This document shows, piece by piece, positions 52,963 through 64,000 of a stretch of 64,000 nucleotides of DNA; the stretch's first letter is position 1; every line of letters starts with the position of its first letter. The stretch is from Salvia splendens (taxonomy: Eukaryota; Streptophyta; Magnoliopsida; Lamiales; Lamiaceae): the NCBI RefSeq assembly GCF_004379255.2, contig NC_056042.1, positions 16,477,901 through 16,541,900 on the forward strand, written 5' to 3'. A model generated the notes under the pieces. The model saw nothing but the letters and a program-made list of their open reading frames with translations, was not told the origin of the DNA and did not search any database. Both the position numbers and the translations under genes were made by a program.

Positions 52963-53571
52963 TGGTGAATCACACATGGGGATGGAGTTGGCCAACCATT
53001 TGGTCAAAGATGGTACAAATCCTCACGTGAATCCTAAGGGAGATGGAGTGGCATGCTTGGATGTGGCTGCATGTGATTCACAAAAAAAGGAAAGGCCAAA
53101 AGCTACTTTGCATGGGGAAGGAAATGTTGGCCCGCCAAGAGTGGCGCCCAAAGGTGGACACAAGGGCAGGGACTTCATCATGTAATGGGCATTCGATCAA
53201 GGCCAAAGAAGGAACCGACCAAATGAGGAACATGGAGGGAACAACAGTTGAAGAATCGTCGAAGACAAGAGTGGCTATCAGGTGTCAACCAAGTGTGGAT
53301 GATGATGGATTCCAATTGGTGTCGAGAAAGAGGAAAGGCAAGGTTCATGAGGGCGACGTGCACCTCAAAGCGCAACACATTGATACATGGCATTTGAAGG
53401 AGAATGTTGCTACGGTGACATTTGAGATTGATAAACCAGGCGTGAAGGAGCCGAGCACTGGCTCAATGAGTGTAGAATGTGGGCCCCCCGAGTGGGCGAT
53501 GGAAGGATTCATTGAGGACCTTGACCCAGGAGGATGCGTCCCTTGTGGAGGTATTCCTATCGCTGGACTTG
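52963..53571 (+). pseudogene. ORF1-only element B6, internally deleted scrap
   Basis: Plus strand. NGESHMGMELANHLVKDGTN through LHGEGNVG matches B4 ORF1 upstream of DUF4283. At about 53,130 it jumps to QEWRPKVDTRAG, after the zinc knuckle, so DUF4283 and the knuckle are removed. From there it is open: SIKAKEGTDQMRNMEG, DGFQLVSRKRKGKVHEGD, HLKENVATVTFE, SMSVECGPP, DPGGCVPCGGIPIAGL. Its last bases join the R1 5' end at about 53,571, so R1 probably inserted into B6. Confidence 0.8.
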
Positions 53572-53797
53572 AATCTCTTTTAGAGTGAGAAGCTCCCCCT
53601 TCTCTCTAAAAACCTCACTATATTGACCCACCGGAATTTCCCACCCACCTCCACCTCAACATCCCGTCGACCAACAATCCACTTAGCCTCACGCCATAAC
53701 AACCTTGCCGACCACCACCTTCACCGGCCGAGACAACCCCCTAACTACCGCCCTCGATCCCAAGCCTTTCCCGAGCAACCCCATCGCCCTCCCGGCC

Positions 53798-56478
53798 ATG
53801 CCGGATGACCCGACGAGCGAGCCACCCCCTCTTGAGGGAGAGCAAACCCCCTCGGACCAACAAATGAAGTTTTGCTCGAAGGAATCAAACTCCCCGAAGG
53901 AGCCGTCTAAGAAAATGACGTTGAAGGCTGCTAAAGCAAAGATCAAGGCTCGAAAGAGCACTCCGGCCCCGACTACTAAAGGGGATGGTCGGAAGAGGTA
54001 CGTACTCTCCCCACTTCCCGAGGACAAGCAACTAAGGAAGAGAATCGACTTTGGGGAGGAAGATTGCGCCCCGGTTGTGAGCCCTAAATGCAAAAACTCG
54101 ATCTTTCCGGTGCTTGTAAGTCCCAACATGGCGGACGCATTGCAAGAGGGGGAGAATGTGCAAGGAGAAGTTGAAGAGGTGATAGAAATGGAAAGGCCAC
54201 ATGTGGTCCGAGGCGCAACTTCCGACCTGGTGCTTTTCTCCGGCCAAGATTCCGTCCAAGTCACCGGAGAGGAGACGGCCGACCACGACATGGAGCCTTC
54301 TCAACCGAGCCATGACAAATCCATTGTACTTGGTGCTGCAAAAGTACAAGGAGCCTTGGGGGAGGAGATGGTCAACTTGCCTGATAAGGATATGGGAACA
54401 AAAATGCTTTTGGAAAGTAGGTTGGTCCCTTGCCAAAATGGAGAGTCACATGATGCACTAGCCGTTAGTGAGTTTTTGCAGCCTAACCCTACCAACCTTC
54501 TCCATGTTGCCTCCTTGGATGCGGCGGACATGCTAGACACCTTGGCGGCGCAGCCACTTCTCAACGCCGGCACGGCGGAGTCCGGCCGGCCGGCGGCCGA
54601 GCCAAACCATGCACCTCAATTTGGTATGAACTTCCCCTTGCTACCACCTTCAACCGCTTTCAAGGCCTACCAAACGGAGTTCCCACCCTTGGAGAAAGGT
54701 CGAACTCGAAAGCTACGTGATTCCTTTGAGCGTGGCCGACCGAAAGGTGCCGAGATGGTACCGAGTCCGTGCTCGAGTCAGCACGATCTCCCTTACACGC
54801 ATGTCAAGCCGAGTGCGGGAGAAGGCCCCACGGTCTCGGCCAGCATGCCCGAGGCCCCGAAAATTGGGGCGAGCCCGTCATCATCTCCTAATTCCGAGGT
54901 AATGGCTGACCTCTTTAAGGTAACTCCATCAGCCACAATGAACGGACCACAATGTAGTAGAGAAGAGGGAGCCGGGGTCGGTTCGAACGGCAACTTGCCG
55001 GCCAATGGTGCCGAGATGGGCTCGGTAACCACAAATGCATGGCGCTCAATGGCGGACCTGATCAAGGGAGCCCCCGATCCGAATGGACCGCAAGTGTTCG
55101 TGGCCGACAAGATCCAAACCATTGGATTAGCATCAGTCTCAAATGGGATACCATCAATCTACTTCTCGGGGCTGGAAATCCGGAAGCTTGCCGAAAACGT
55201 AGGGCACGCCATTGTAGGTAAATTCTCACACTCTATCCCGACAGCCGGACAAATTCAAAAGGCTCTTAATAACATGAATTTTCAATGTGGCTTTACTTGG
55301 AAATACATTAATGCCAAGCACATTCTTATTCAATGCGAGGACTTGGTGGATTACGCAAGGCTCCTTGTGGCCCGAAGGGGACGCCGGTGTGGCTCATCGA
55401 TCGGCATCCAATGAGGGTGTTCAAATGGTCTCCGGATTTTGACGCCTATTGTGAGTCCCCGATTGCAGCAATATGGTGTAACCTAATTGGCCTTCCGATC
55501 CACCTATTCGATCAATCAGCCCTCTTCGCCATTGGCAAGCTCCTAGGGACGCCAATACAAGTTGACCGAGCCACCGCGAACAAGACAAGGCTCTCCTTTG
55601 CGCGCATTTGCATCGAGATTGATATCACGAAACCACCCCCCGAAGAAATGATACTTGATATTTGTGGAAGAGAGACGGCCCAACAAGTGCGGTGGGATAA
55701 AATTCCAGCCTATTGTCGGGAGTGTAAGCACGTCGGCCACTCGAGCAATGTTTGCTATGCTGTGGGAAAGACCGAGAGGCCACCGAAAAGAAACTACAAC
55801 AATGCAGGCCCCCAAAAAGCAAATCAAGATGGAAACGGTCCCACGGAAAAGCAAGCCACGGAAAAGCAAGCCAATTTGGAGGCCAAGCAAAATGATAACA
55901 ATGAGTGGAGACGGCAAAGGAGAAACAAAGGAAAGGGATCACCCCCGAAAGCTAGGCAGAGTGGGGAGGAGTCGGTCTGGGAGGGTCCGGACATTGTGGG
56001 CAACCTTCAAGAAGATGATGGGCTTGGAAAAGGTCAACTTAACACAAGGCCGGTCCAAGGTGAGGAAGCCGCTACTAAATACTCAATGGGGCCGAGTCGA
56101 ATAAAATCGAAAGATGAGGAATCAATGGGTGTGCCGTGGGAACATGGAGACACAAGCCGTCGGATGGCTTTGAGCTCCCGAGGTGGGTCAAGAGGGGGCT
56201 CGAGAGGGCGAGGGCGACATCCCTCATCAAACCATGGAAGGAGTGAAGATGAGTGGACGAGCAATGTCATGAGCACAAACAAGTACTACTCGCTCATGGC
56301 TAACGGGGAATTTGACGTCGAAGCATGTGGCGAGATGGATGAGGAGGAAATGGATTTCCAAACCTTTGGTTCACAACCTAAGGATGCCTCGCAACAAGTT
56401 GATGCCGACAACCACTCGATGGATGATGACCATCAGATTGTCATATTCCAAGGAGGGCCTTCAACCTTCCGGGTATGA
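53798..56478 (+). CDS. R1 ORF1: DUF4283 and CCHC zinc knuckle
   Basis: Start chosen at 53,798 (MPDDPTSEPPP), conserved with P1 and X; an in-frame ATG also lies at 53,705. Basic KARKSTPAP and RKRYVLSPLPEDKQLRKRIDFG, Pro/Ser-rich middle, SLDAADMLDTLAAQPLL, EFPPLEKGR, DUF4283 (IYFSGLEIRKLAENVGHAIV, YINAKHILIQCEDL, PMRVFKWSPDFDAY, AAIWCNLIGLP), CCHC CRECKHVGHSSNVC, then a Gly/Arg-rich and acidic tail ending PSTFRV at a TGA. Length about 890 codons. One missing G at about 55,366 (L1 has ttggtgg, here ttgtgg) is the only break; it may be a sequencing error. Binds element RNA. Confidence 0.87.
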
Positions 56479-56494
56479 CCCTACCTTGTTAATC

Positions 56495-58437
56495 ATGTCT
56501 TACAACCTCATGTTTTGGAACGCTAGGGGAATCGCTAATGCGCCGACCCAAAACGTCCTCAAAAGACTAATCAAGTGTTATAATGTCATGTTTCTTGCAA
56601 TAATGGAGCCACTCACTAATCCCGACCCGGATCGGTATTCCAAGGTGCTGGGTCTAAATTTCAAAGGATCAAATACGTCTGGTAAGATATGGGTATTCGC
56701 CGAGGAGGGTGCCAACTTCATCATTGAGGAGGACTCGGACCAAGTCCTACACGGAAGGCTTACTTCGCACCGCATGGCGAATCATATCTCCATTTCGGCC
56801 ATCTACGCTAAATGTAGTAGGTTGGAGCGACACCCTCTGTGGGATAAAATGAGGGAGATATCATTCAGGACGGAAGGAACCCCGTGGCTGATTGGAGGGG
56901 ATTTTAATACGATCCTTGCACACGAAGACAGGGTTGGTAGTGAAACCAACCGGCAAGCAGAGATGATTGATTTTGCCGAAGCAATTGAAGATTGCCGGCT
57001 TTTGGACCCGGGATTCGATGGTGCGGAGTTCACTTGGGCTAAAAATGGCTTGTTTGAGAGGTTGGACAGGCTGCTTGTTAATGAGGCATGGTCTAATGCA
57101 TTTGAGGCAACAAGGGTGACTAATCTCCCAAGGGTTTCCTCAGATCATGGTCCGATTCTTGCAAGGTGTAAGATGCCGAGGCTTCCCTCCGGGGGCAGCG
57201 CCTTTCGTTTCCAAAACATGTGGGTCCGGCATGAAGGCTTCCTGCAGCTTGTGCAGAATATTTGGGCTCAACCAACAGAGGCGAGTGGGCTATTGAATCT
57301 CCAAACTAAGCTTGCTAGGAGCAAAAAGGCCCTCAAGGCGTGGAACAAGGAGGTTTTTGGCAACATTCACGCCAATCTCAAAGGAATGGAGGAAAGAATC
57401 GCGCAGGCTCAAGCCGACTTTGAGGCTGATCCAACGCCACACAATAGATCCGAGATCAACAAAAGCATTGCCGAGTACATCCTCCTTCTCCGGATGGAGG
57501 AGGACTTCTGGAGGCAAAAGGCGGCTCTAAGGTGGCTAGTAGATGGAGATAAGAATACCAGATTCTACCAAAGCTGGGTGAAGCAGAAGAGAGTTAGACT
57601 CCGAATTCACTCTATCAATGTGAATGGCCGGGAGATTGCAGATGAAACTGAGATACGGCACTCGGCGGTCGAATTCTTTCGGAGCCTTCTCGCCCCAGAC
57701 ACCCCGGACCTTGAGGACCCAGACCTTGATCTTATTCAACAACTCCCCCCCTCATCGGATCTTGAGGAGCTACACTACCCACCGAACTCTGAGGAGGTGA
57801 AGAAAGCGGTTTTTGACATATCCGGGGACAGTGCTCCAGGTCCGGATGGCTTCTCGGCCGTCTTCTACCAAACATGTTGGGGGATTCTTGGAACGGATGT
57901 GGTGGAAGCCATAAAACAGGTCTTTCTTGGGGCCTACCTCCCTCGGAGCGTTACGGCCACAAACATTGTCCTTATCCCGAAGAAGGCCTCGCCTGAGACA
58001 TGGGCCGATTATCGCCCCATAAGCCTTTGCAACGTCCTCAACAAGATTATTACAAAAGTTCTAACCGCACGCCTTGCGCCTTTTTGCCACAGGTTATCTC
58101 CCCGAACCAGAGTGGATTCGTGAAGGGGCGGCTCCTACATGACAACGCCCTCCTCGCCCAAGAGATGTTCCACGAATTAGCAAGGTGCTCCCCTGCACCG
58201 AATGTGGCCATTAAGATCGACATGGCCAAGCGTATGATAGAGTGCAATGGAGCTTCTTGATCAAGGTGCTTCGGCGCATGGTTTCTCGGATGCGTGGATC
58301 GACCTGATTGAAAGGTGCAATGGTTCTTGTTGGTTCTCGGTCCTTATTAACGGTGTCCCAACTGGATTCTTCAAATCTACTCGGGGGCTCAGACAAGGAG
58401 ACCCCATCTCCCCGGCGTTGTTTGTGATTGCCGCAGA
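56495..58437 (+). pseudogene. R1 ORF2 N-terminal half: endonuclease and RT start
   Basis: ATG at 56,495, 16 bases after the ORF1 stop. Endonuclease complete: MFWNARGI, AIMEP, IYAKC, GGDFNTIL, FTWAKNG, SSDHGPI. RT to GLRQGDPISP and FVIAAE. Open to about 58,080, then three single-base losses in runs (near 58,083, 58,230 and 58,280) against L1. About eight residue differences from L1 in roughly 540 codons. Interrupted by R2. Confidence 0.89.
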
Positions 58438-61400
58438 GTTTTTTTTTTTTTTTTTTTATTCAAACACCTTCATGGTGGAGGGTTCGTGGGTCCCTCATCC
58501 CTATATTTCAAAAAGTGACGATTACAATACGTGGCCACACCCAAAAGTGGTGTGTCCTCACATACTTAGGAGTAGTATGCGGTCCCAAGCCATAAACCCG
58601 GACCTCATCCTACACCATTACAAAACACAAAATACAAAGAATCAAGAAATCAACGGTGGTACCCTCCCAACCTCCAAAACACTATACTATTCTTCATCAT
58701 TATGATGGACCCGAATGTTCGGGACTCCTAGTGCATCCATCCTAGTAATTGCAGCGAGGTGTCTCGGCATCGTGTGAGCATTCATACGGCAATAGTCGAG
58801 ACTGTCAATTCCCATCTTTGCAAGTAAGTCTCCGGCCCTATTCCCTTCCCGGGGGGTGAAGGTGATACGCACACCTCGTTGTCGCTTGAGGAGGAGATCC
58901 GCGCCACCACCCGGCTCGTGTGTGCCGCCTCCATCGCATGCTATTAAGGAGCTGGACCACTTGTTGTGCATCCGACTCAATCCAGATAGGCCGGTTGAAT
59001 TCCAGGGCAAGTTCTAACCCGAGTTGGATGGCAAGGAGCTCCGCCTCAAGGCGGAGTGGGCCTCAAGTGGAGATGCAAAGGCTGAAAGCACTTTGCCCGT
59101 GTGATCTCGGATGATACCACCTCCCCCGGCTTTATCCGACTCTTCCAAGTATGCACCATCGGTGTTGAGCTTGATCCAGGGGTCCTCCGGCGGTTGCCAC
59201 TTGATTGCCACTGCGAGCGCCTAGGGCTCCGAATTTCATCATGCCTCGGGACATTGATTTTAAGACGTACCCCTTTCCAATGCTTCTTTTTGTATATCCC
59301 GTTCGTCATACTATTCCGGATGTAGATTTGAACTTGCCAAATGACATTGAAAGGCCTAAATTGTACGGACTGGTGCCGGCTCCTATTCCGTTCTGCCCAA
59401 ATGAACCATAAAATGAGATACGGCATGGCCCTGCTTAGGTGTTTTTTGCCCGGTTGCCGAACTCTTCTCGTCCAGACCACAAGTCGTTCCGGTATGGTGT
59501 CATTGATCCGGAGGGGTGGTGACGACCCTCGAACCATGTGTCAAATTCCCTCCATATCCCATGAGCCCCGTCCCCTTGAATGAAGAGTGTTGGAGGGATT
59601 CAATCCCTGGTCTATGTGGGCAGCAATGGCATTGGAGGCCAGTTCCATTCGTCTCCATTGCAGCTTTGTGTCCACCGGAATGCGGTTGGAGAGAAGTCGC
59701 CATAAAAATATGCCATAGAGACGTGAGGCCAGCTCTCCAAATGTCGTCGAGGCCTTGAACAATCGGCATTTGACTTCGTAAAGTCTCCCATGTAGTAGCA
59801 AGTGAGAACTCTCCATTGGTTGATAATCTCCATCTTGGTACATCCGGCCCATCCGAAATGACGGGTGTGTCGAGGATCTTTTGGACGATATGTTGTGCTA
59901 GGCCAGCTTGCGCTTGGAGATTCCGCAATTTAGGCTCATCCCAGGCACCATCCTTAATGTAGTCCGCCACCCGAGCAAGAGGCCCTCCTCTATCATCAAG
60001 GCTAAGTTCTCTCAAAGGCGTCTCTCCAAGCCATAAGTCATCCCAAAATAGCATCTTCCCTTCTCCCACCACCCATCGAATGTGCGGTTGAGCAAGAGGC
60101 CGAGCCTTCAGAATCCTCTTCCACGTAGGGCTTCCCCTCCCCAATGGTCTAGCTGTGAGCGGGGAGACCTTTTGACAGTATTTAGCCATTAAGTACGTAG
60201 CCCACAAGGAATTTTGTTCCCTAAACCGCCACCATAACTTGATGTTAAAGGCTCTTAAGACTTCCTTGATCTTCCGGATGCCCAATCCCCCCTCGACCGT
60301 TGGTAGACAAGCCTGTTCCCAGCTTATCCAGTGCGTCCTCTTCTTCTCATTAGTTGACCCCCAAAAGAAACGGGCCATTTGCTGATCCAATTGCTTGAGG
60401 GCACCGCCCGTAGGCTCGATAGCTTGGAAGATATGAAGTGGTATCGCTTCGAGTGTGCTTTTAATCAAAGTAAGTCTCCCCCCAAAGGAGAGGTGTCGAT
60501 GGGCCCACCCAGAGATCCTAGCCGCGATTTTCTCACGGAGGAACAAGAACATGCTCGAGCGCTTCACACCTCGGTAAATAGGGACTCCAAGGTAAAGGAA
60601 CGGGAACGTACCTCGAGTGAATCCTCCTTCCCTTTGTATTGTGTTTGTCCACCCTTCATGAGCCTCGGCAATGAAAAAATTGCTTTTCCCAAGGTTGACT
60701 TGTTGGCCGGACGCCTCGGCATAATGATCAAGGCATGCTCGTAGCCTCCGGAGAGGGTTCGCCGCCGCTTGCGTGAAGATGATGATGTCATCTGCATAGG
60801 CGAGGTGGCTGATCTCAATACTTCCCCGGGTTGCTTTGAACGTCATTTCTTTTGTTGCCGAGGATGAGTTTATCAAGAAGTCTCGAGAGGTAATCCGCGG
60901 CAAGGACGAATAGGGCGGGAGAGATGGGGTCCCCTTGCCTAAGGCCACGGGTAGATTTGAAAAAACCCGCCGGCGCCCCATTGACAAGGATTGAGAACCA
61001 ACAAGACCCAATGCATCTCTTGATGAGGTCCACCCACGGCTCGGGGAATCCCATGTGTTTAAGGACTTTTAGGAGAAACGGCCATTGAACACGATCATAG
61101 GCCTTGGCCATATCTATCTTGATTGCAACATTAGGGGCCGTGTGCTTCGTTGTAGCTCATGGAACATCTCCTGAGCAAGTAGTACGTTATCATTGAGGAG
61201 TCTCCCTTTGACAAAACCACTTTGGTTGGAAGCTACCACGCGTGGGAGTAAAGGGGCCAGTCGCTTGGAGAGTATCTTAGTAATCACCTTATTGATCACA
61301 TTACACAAACTAATGGGCCTGTAGTCTCCCCATGACTCTGGAATGGGCTTCTTCGGGATGAGTACAATGCTTGTTGGCCGTGAAGCTTCGGGGAAGAAAG

Positions 61401-61974
61401 GCCCCACCGAAAAATTGTCTAACCGCATCCACCACATCCAATCCCACATGCTCCAGCAGGCTTGGAAAAAGAGAGCCGAATAGCCATCCGGTCCAGGAGC
61501 ACTATTGGCCGAGATGTCGAAGACCGCTCTTTTCACTTCATCCGCATCTGGAGGTTCGGGGAGGGCCGCCAAAGACTCCGAAGGGGGAAGTCGGTGTAGG
61601 AGGCTTAGGTCCGGTTCCGTGAGCACCGGATTGCATGGAGCAAGAAGGTTTTGATAAAACTCAACCGTCGATGCTTGGATGGCCGAGTCTTCCGTGAGTT
61701 CACACCCATTCACGTTGATCTTGTGTATCAGTAGCCGAACCCTCTTCTGCTTCACCCAGCTTTGATAGAATCTGGTGTTTTTATCCCCATCTTCCAGCCA
61801 CCGTAGTGCCGCCTTCTGACGCCAGAAGTCCTCCTCCATCTTAAGAAGGAGGATGTACTCCGCAATTTGTTTGTTGACCTCCGTTCTATTCCGGGCCCGA
61901 GGGATCATCTTCGAACTCCGCTTGGGCTATCGCAATGCTTTCTTCACAGGACTTGAGGTTGGCGTGAATTTTCC
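58438..61974 (-). mobile_element. LINE R2, inverted near-copy of L2 without N1
   Basis: Minus strand; T-run 58,439-58,457 is its tail, stem-loop CACC-ATGAA-GGTG as in L2. Runs uninterrupted through the N1 site (60,329-60,345) and into the endonuclease linker, ending at the N gap. Same insertion point in R1 as L2 in L1. Confidence 0.93.
58687..61974 (-). pseudogene. R2 ORF2: linker, RT, zf-RVT, RNase H with many single-base shifts
   Basis: Same domain order as L2: MEEDFWRQKAALRWLEDGDKN, APGPDGYSALFFQ, LIPKK, DYRPISLCNV, NQSGFVKGRLL, MAKAYDRVQW, GLRQGDPISP, LAYADDIIIF, zf-RVT, RNase H, NIRVHHNDEE at 58,690. Differs from L2 by one-base run-length changes near 59,585, 59,630, 59,708, 60,850, 61,140, 61,374, 61,449 and 61,904. 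R2 keeps a CGA where L2 has a TGA stop and keeps about 25 bp that L2 has lost. Confidence 0.88.
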
Positions 61975-62074
61975 NNNNNNNNNNNNNNNNNNNNNNNNNN
62001 NNNNNNNNNNNNNNNNNNNNNNNNNNNNNNNNNNNNNNNNNNNNNNNNNNNNNNNNNNNNNNNNNNNNNNNNNN
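61975..62074. other. assembly gap (100 N)
   Basis: Exactly 100 N, a conventional placeholder of unknown length. The rest of R2 and the 3' half of R1 should lie here. The next base belongs to an unrelated LINE piece. Confidence 0.97.
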
Positions 62075-62946
62075 TCGTCCTTGGATAAAGAGATGCTGCA
62101 GAGGGATTCGATATTCGGCCCTATGAGGGCAGCATTGACACTTGGACCATCTCAATATTTCGCCATTGGAGTTTTGTGTCGACCGGAATCCGGTCTCGAT
62201 AGCAACCGCCAGTTAAAGATCGCAATGGACTTGGTGAGCCCGGCTTGCCATATATCATCAAGCACTGGGATGACTGGTCTAATGTGACCGGAAAGTGTCC
62301 CATGTAGCGCCTTACCGAAAGGTCCCCATTCCGTGAGAGCGACCACCTCGGAATATCTTGCTCGCCTTCAATTATTGGTGTTTCAAAGAATCTTGTTAAT
62401 CACATGTTGGGGGATACCAGCTTGGTATTGTAGCAGCTGCAATTTAGGAGCGTCCCAAGCTCCCTCTCGAATGAAGTTCGAGACCATGGAAAGTGGAGCA
62501 CCCCTTCTCATCCATGCAAAGTCTCTAAGAGGACGTCTTCGAGCCAGATCTCATCCCAAAAGTGAATCCCTCCTTACCCCACCACCCATCCAATGTGGTT
62601 TTGTGCTTGGGCCGCGCCCCCAATAATTTCTTCCATGCGCGCTATGTCTCCGGATGGCTTGGCCGTGAGAGGAGACACCTTGGAGCAGTATTTTGCCCTT
62701 CATGTATCTAGCCCAGAGGGAGCTTTGCTCCCTGAATCTCCACCATAACTTTATATGAAGGCTCGTATCACTTCCTTGAATCTTCGGATGCCAAGCCCCC
62801 CTTCCTCCGTTGGGAGGCAGATTTGGTCCCATCCAATCCAATGCGTCCTTTTCTTATCATTTGTTGCGCCCCAAAAGAATTGGGCCAGCTGCTGGTCCAA
62901 CTGGTTAAGGGCACCAGCGGTTGGTTCAGTAGCTTGAAAGATATGA
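62075..62946 (-). pseudogene. LINE fragment S1 next to the host gene
   Basis: Minus strand, broken frames. From 62,946: HIFQATEPTAGAL, a FFWGA-type block, HWIGWDQICLPTEEGGL, LWWRFREQSSLWARYM, then zf-RVT ending in the gap. The 5' end at about 62,946 is truncated within the RT connection, as in target-primed insertions. It abuts 42 bp of A/T-rich DNA before the host ATG. Confidence 0.85.
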
Positions 62947-62988
62947 AAAAATTGTCATAATCACAATCCCCCAATTGATTTGCTGAAA
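62947..62988 (+). other. short 5' flank of the Nodulin-like gene
   Basis: Only 42 bp separate LINE S1 from the ATG. No TATA-like sequence at a usable distance is present, so the promoter must lie beyond or within the LINE, or this is a 5' UTR. Confidence 0.6.
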
Positions 62989-64000
62989 ATGGTAGTGCTG
63001 AAAGAAGGCCGCCGGCCGCCGTGGGTGAGCTTGGGGGCTTCTGTTTGGGTGCAAATTGCATCAGGAAACTCATACACTTTCCCTCTCTATTCCCCTTCCC
63101 TCAAATCAGTTCTGGGCTTCAACCAGCAGCAGCTATCCTTTCTTGGAGTAGCCAATGATATAGGAGAAAATGTTGGGATTTTTCCTGGTTTAGCTTGCAA
63201 CAAACTCCCTCCTTGGGCCATTCTTGTTGTTGGTGTATGCGCTTCTTTCTTGGGCTATGGTGTTTTGTGGCTTGCTGTTAGTCAGGCTGTTCAAAACCTT
63301 CCCTATTGGGTTTTGTGGATCGCTCTGTGTATTGCCACTCACGGCAGTGCATGGCTTGGGACAGCAGTTCTCGTCACAAACATGAGGAATTTTCCGGTCA
63401 GCCGGGGCGCTGTTGCTGGAATACTCAAAGGCTATGTTGGTTTAAGCGCTGCAGTTTTCACAGAGGTTTACACCATGGCCCTCGGCGGGTCAGCTTCAAA
63501 TCTACTGCTGCTGCTAACCCTTGGCATCCCTGTTATTGGTTTGCTGATGATGTACTTTATCCGGCCTTGCACTCCCGCTTATGGGGAAGACTCAGCCGAA
63601 CATTGCCATTCCTATTCACACAAGCGGCTAGTCTCATCCTCGCGGTTATCTTCTTTCAACGACAATTTGAAGGACTTGTTCTCTTTTAGCAACACCGTTT
63701 CCTATATGTTGATTGCCATAATGATTGTTCTTTTAATGGCTCCTCTATCGATTCCTTTGAAAATGACAATGTTCCCTTCGAATCACCAGAAACCCGGTAT
63801 TTCTACGGTGTAGTTGGTGGAGATGGCTATACAAACGAAACCCATCCTCTGTTGACCCCTTCCTCGTCAACAACATATCTTGGTAGCTTTTATGAGCCTG
63901 AAGAAATCCCCGAAGTGGATTTACTTCTTGCCATGGGTGAGGGAGCAGTGAAGAAGAAAAGAAAGCCCAGGAGAGGCGAAGATTTCACATTCCGTGAAGC
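62989..64000 (+). CDS. Nodulin-like / MFS membrane protein (NFD4-type), partial
   Basis: ATG at 62,989 (MVVLKEGRRPPWVSLGASVW), the usual family start; runs off the window. N-terminal Nodulin-like domain with several hydrophobic spans: VWVQIASGNSYTFPLYSPSL, WAILVVGVCASFLGYGVLWL, VLWIALCIATHGSAWLGTAV, FPVSRGAVAGILKGYVGLSA, LLLLLTLGIPVIGLLMMYFI. Then HFLFTQAAS-like and NTVSYMLIAIMIVLLMAPL spans, a hydrophilic loop (LLTPSSSTTYLGSFYE) and GEGAVKKKRKPRRGEDF, a family hallmark before the second half. Substrate unknown; family members are multi-span transporter-like proteins. Three one-base shifts (about 63,609, 63,655 and 63,795) are all run-length changes. A real gene is likely, with possible sequencing errors. 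Codon use and composition differ from the LINEs. Confidence 0.85.

Larger units (their letters stand above)
53572..58437 (+). mobile_element. LINE R1, inverted near-copy of L1
   Basis: Plus strand: 5' UTR with inverted repeat (53,582-53,607), ORF1, ORF2 up to FVIAAE at 58,437, where R2 enters at exactly the point L2 enters L1. Lacks the SINE (empty site 56,036-56,053) and Y (empty at about 54,496). The 3' half would lie beyond R2 and is lost at the 100-N gap. Confidence 0.93.

Noticed and set aside
9166..61974. Inverted copies as terminal inverted repeats of a giant DNA transposon
   Set aside because: The two arms are internal LINE pairs with different outer flanks and no transposase; they are duplicates or haplotypes.

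Overview
The window is repeat-dense nuclear DNA from a flowering plant, probably a eudicot. Almost everything is retrotransposon sequence: L1-clade LINEs whose second ORF ends in the RNase H domain typical of plant L1 elements, a Ty3/Gypsy LTR element, a tRNA-derived SINE, and a set of elements that seem to encode only the LINE ORF1 (DUF4283 plus CCHC zinc knuckle). The only host gene starts at 62,989 and runs off the right edge. It is a Nodulin-like / major-facilitator membrane protein gene. No bacterial, CRISPR, rRNA or functional tRNA gene is visible. Element names (G1, L1, X, B5 and so on) are working labels.

Layout. 1-8,456: minus-strand Gypsy element G1 with both LTRs (left one cut by the window edge), interrupted by a 5'-truncated LINE (I1, 3,861-5,319) and an ORF1-only element (B1, 6,580-7,231). 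8,457-33,739: a nest on a minus-strand LINE (L1, 9,166-11,633 plus 18,506-22,660). Plus-strand L2 (11,634-18,505) sits inside L1 and itself holds N1 (13,772-16,617). A SINE sits in L1 ORF1 (20,912-21,099). Y (22,661-25,955) is inserted in L1, and X (25,956-33,713) in Y. X is full length with an open 1,388-codon ORF2. A 72-N gap follows. 33,812-42,230: plus LINE M1, ORF1-only element B3, the 3' end of a second Gypsy copy (G2), a LINE tail (K1) and LTR-like DNA. 42,231-48,714: internally deleted plus LINE P1 with insertions Q1 and B4. 48,715-53,571: LTR-like DNA, a third LINE family (U1), ORF1-only B5 inside it, and the scrap B6. 53,572-61,974: LINE pair R1/R2, an inverted near-copy of L1/L2 lacking the SINE, N1 and Y. 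A 100-N gap follows, then LINE scrap S1, which ends 42 bp before the host start codon.

How the parts relate. In the autonomous LINEs ORF1 is the RNA-binding protein and ORF2 carries endonuclease, reverse transcriptase, a zf-RVT region and RNase H; target-primed insertion leaves A-tails and target duplications, several of which can be read exactly. The ORF1-only B elements share a 5'-terminal inverted repeat and a 3'-terminal stem-loop region with the autonomous LINEs, and B5 has a perfect 17-bp target duplication, so they look like parasites of ORF2 that still carry a protein gene. From about 55 kb to the right end most reading-frame breaks are single-base homopolymer changes, so those breaks, including the ones in the host gene, may be assembly errors.
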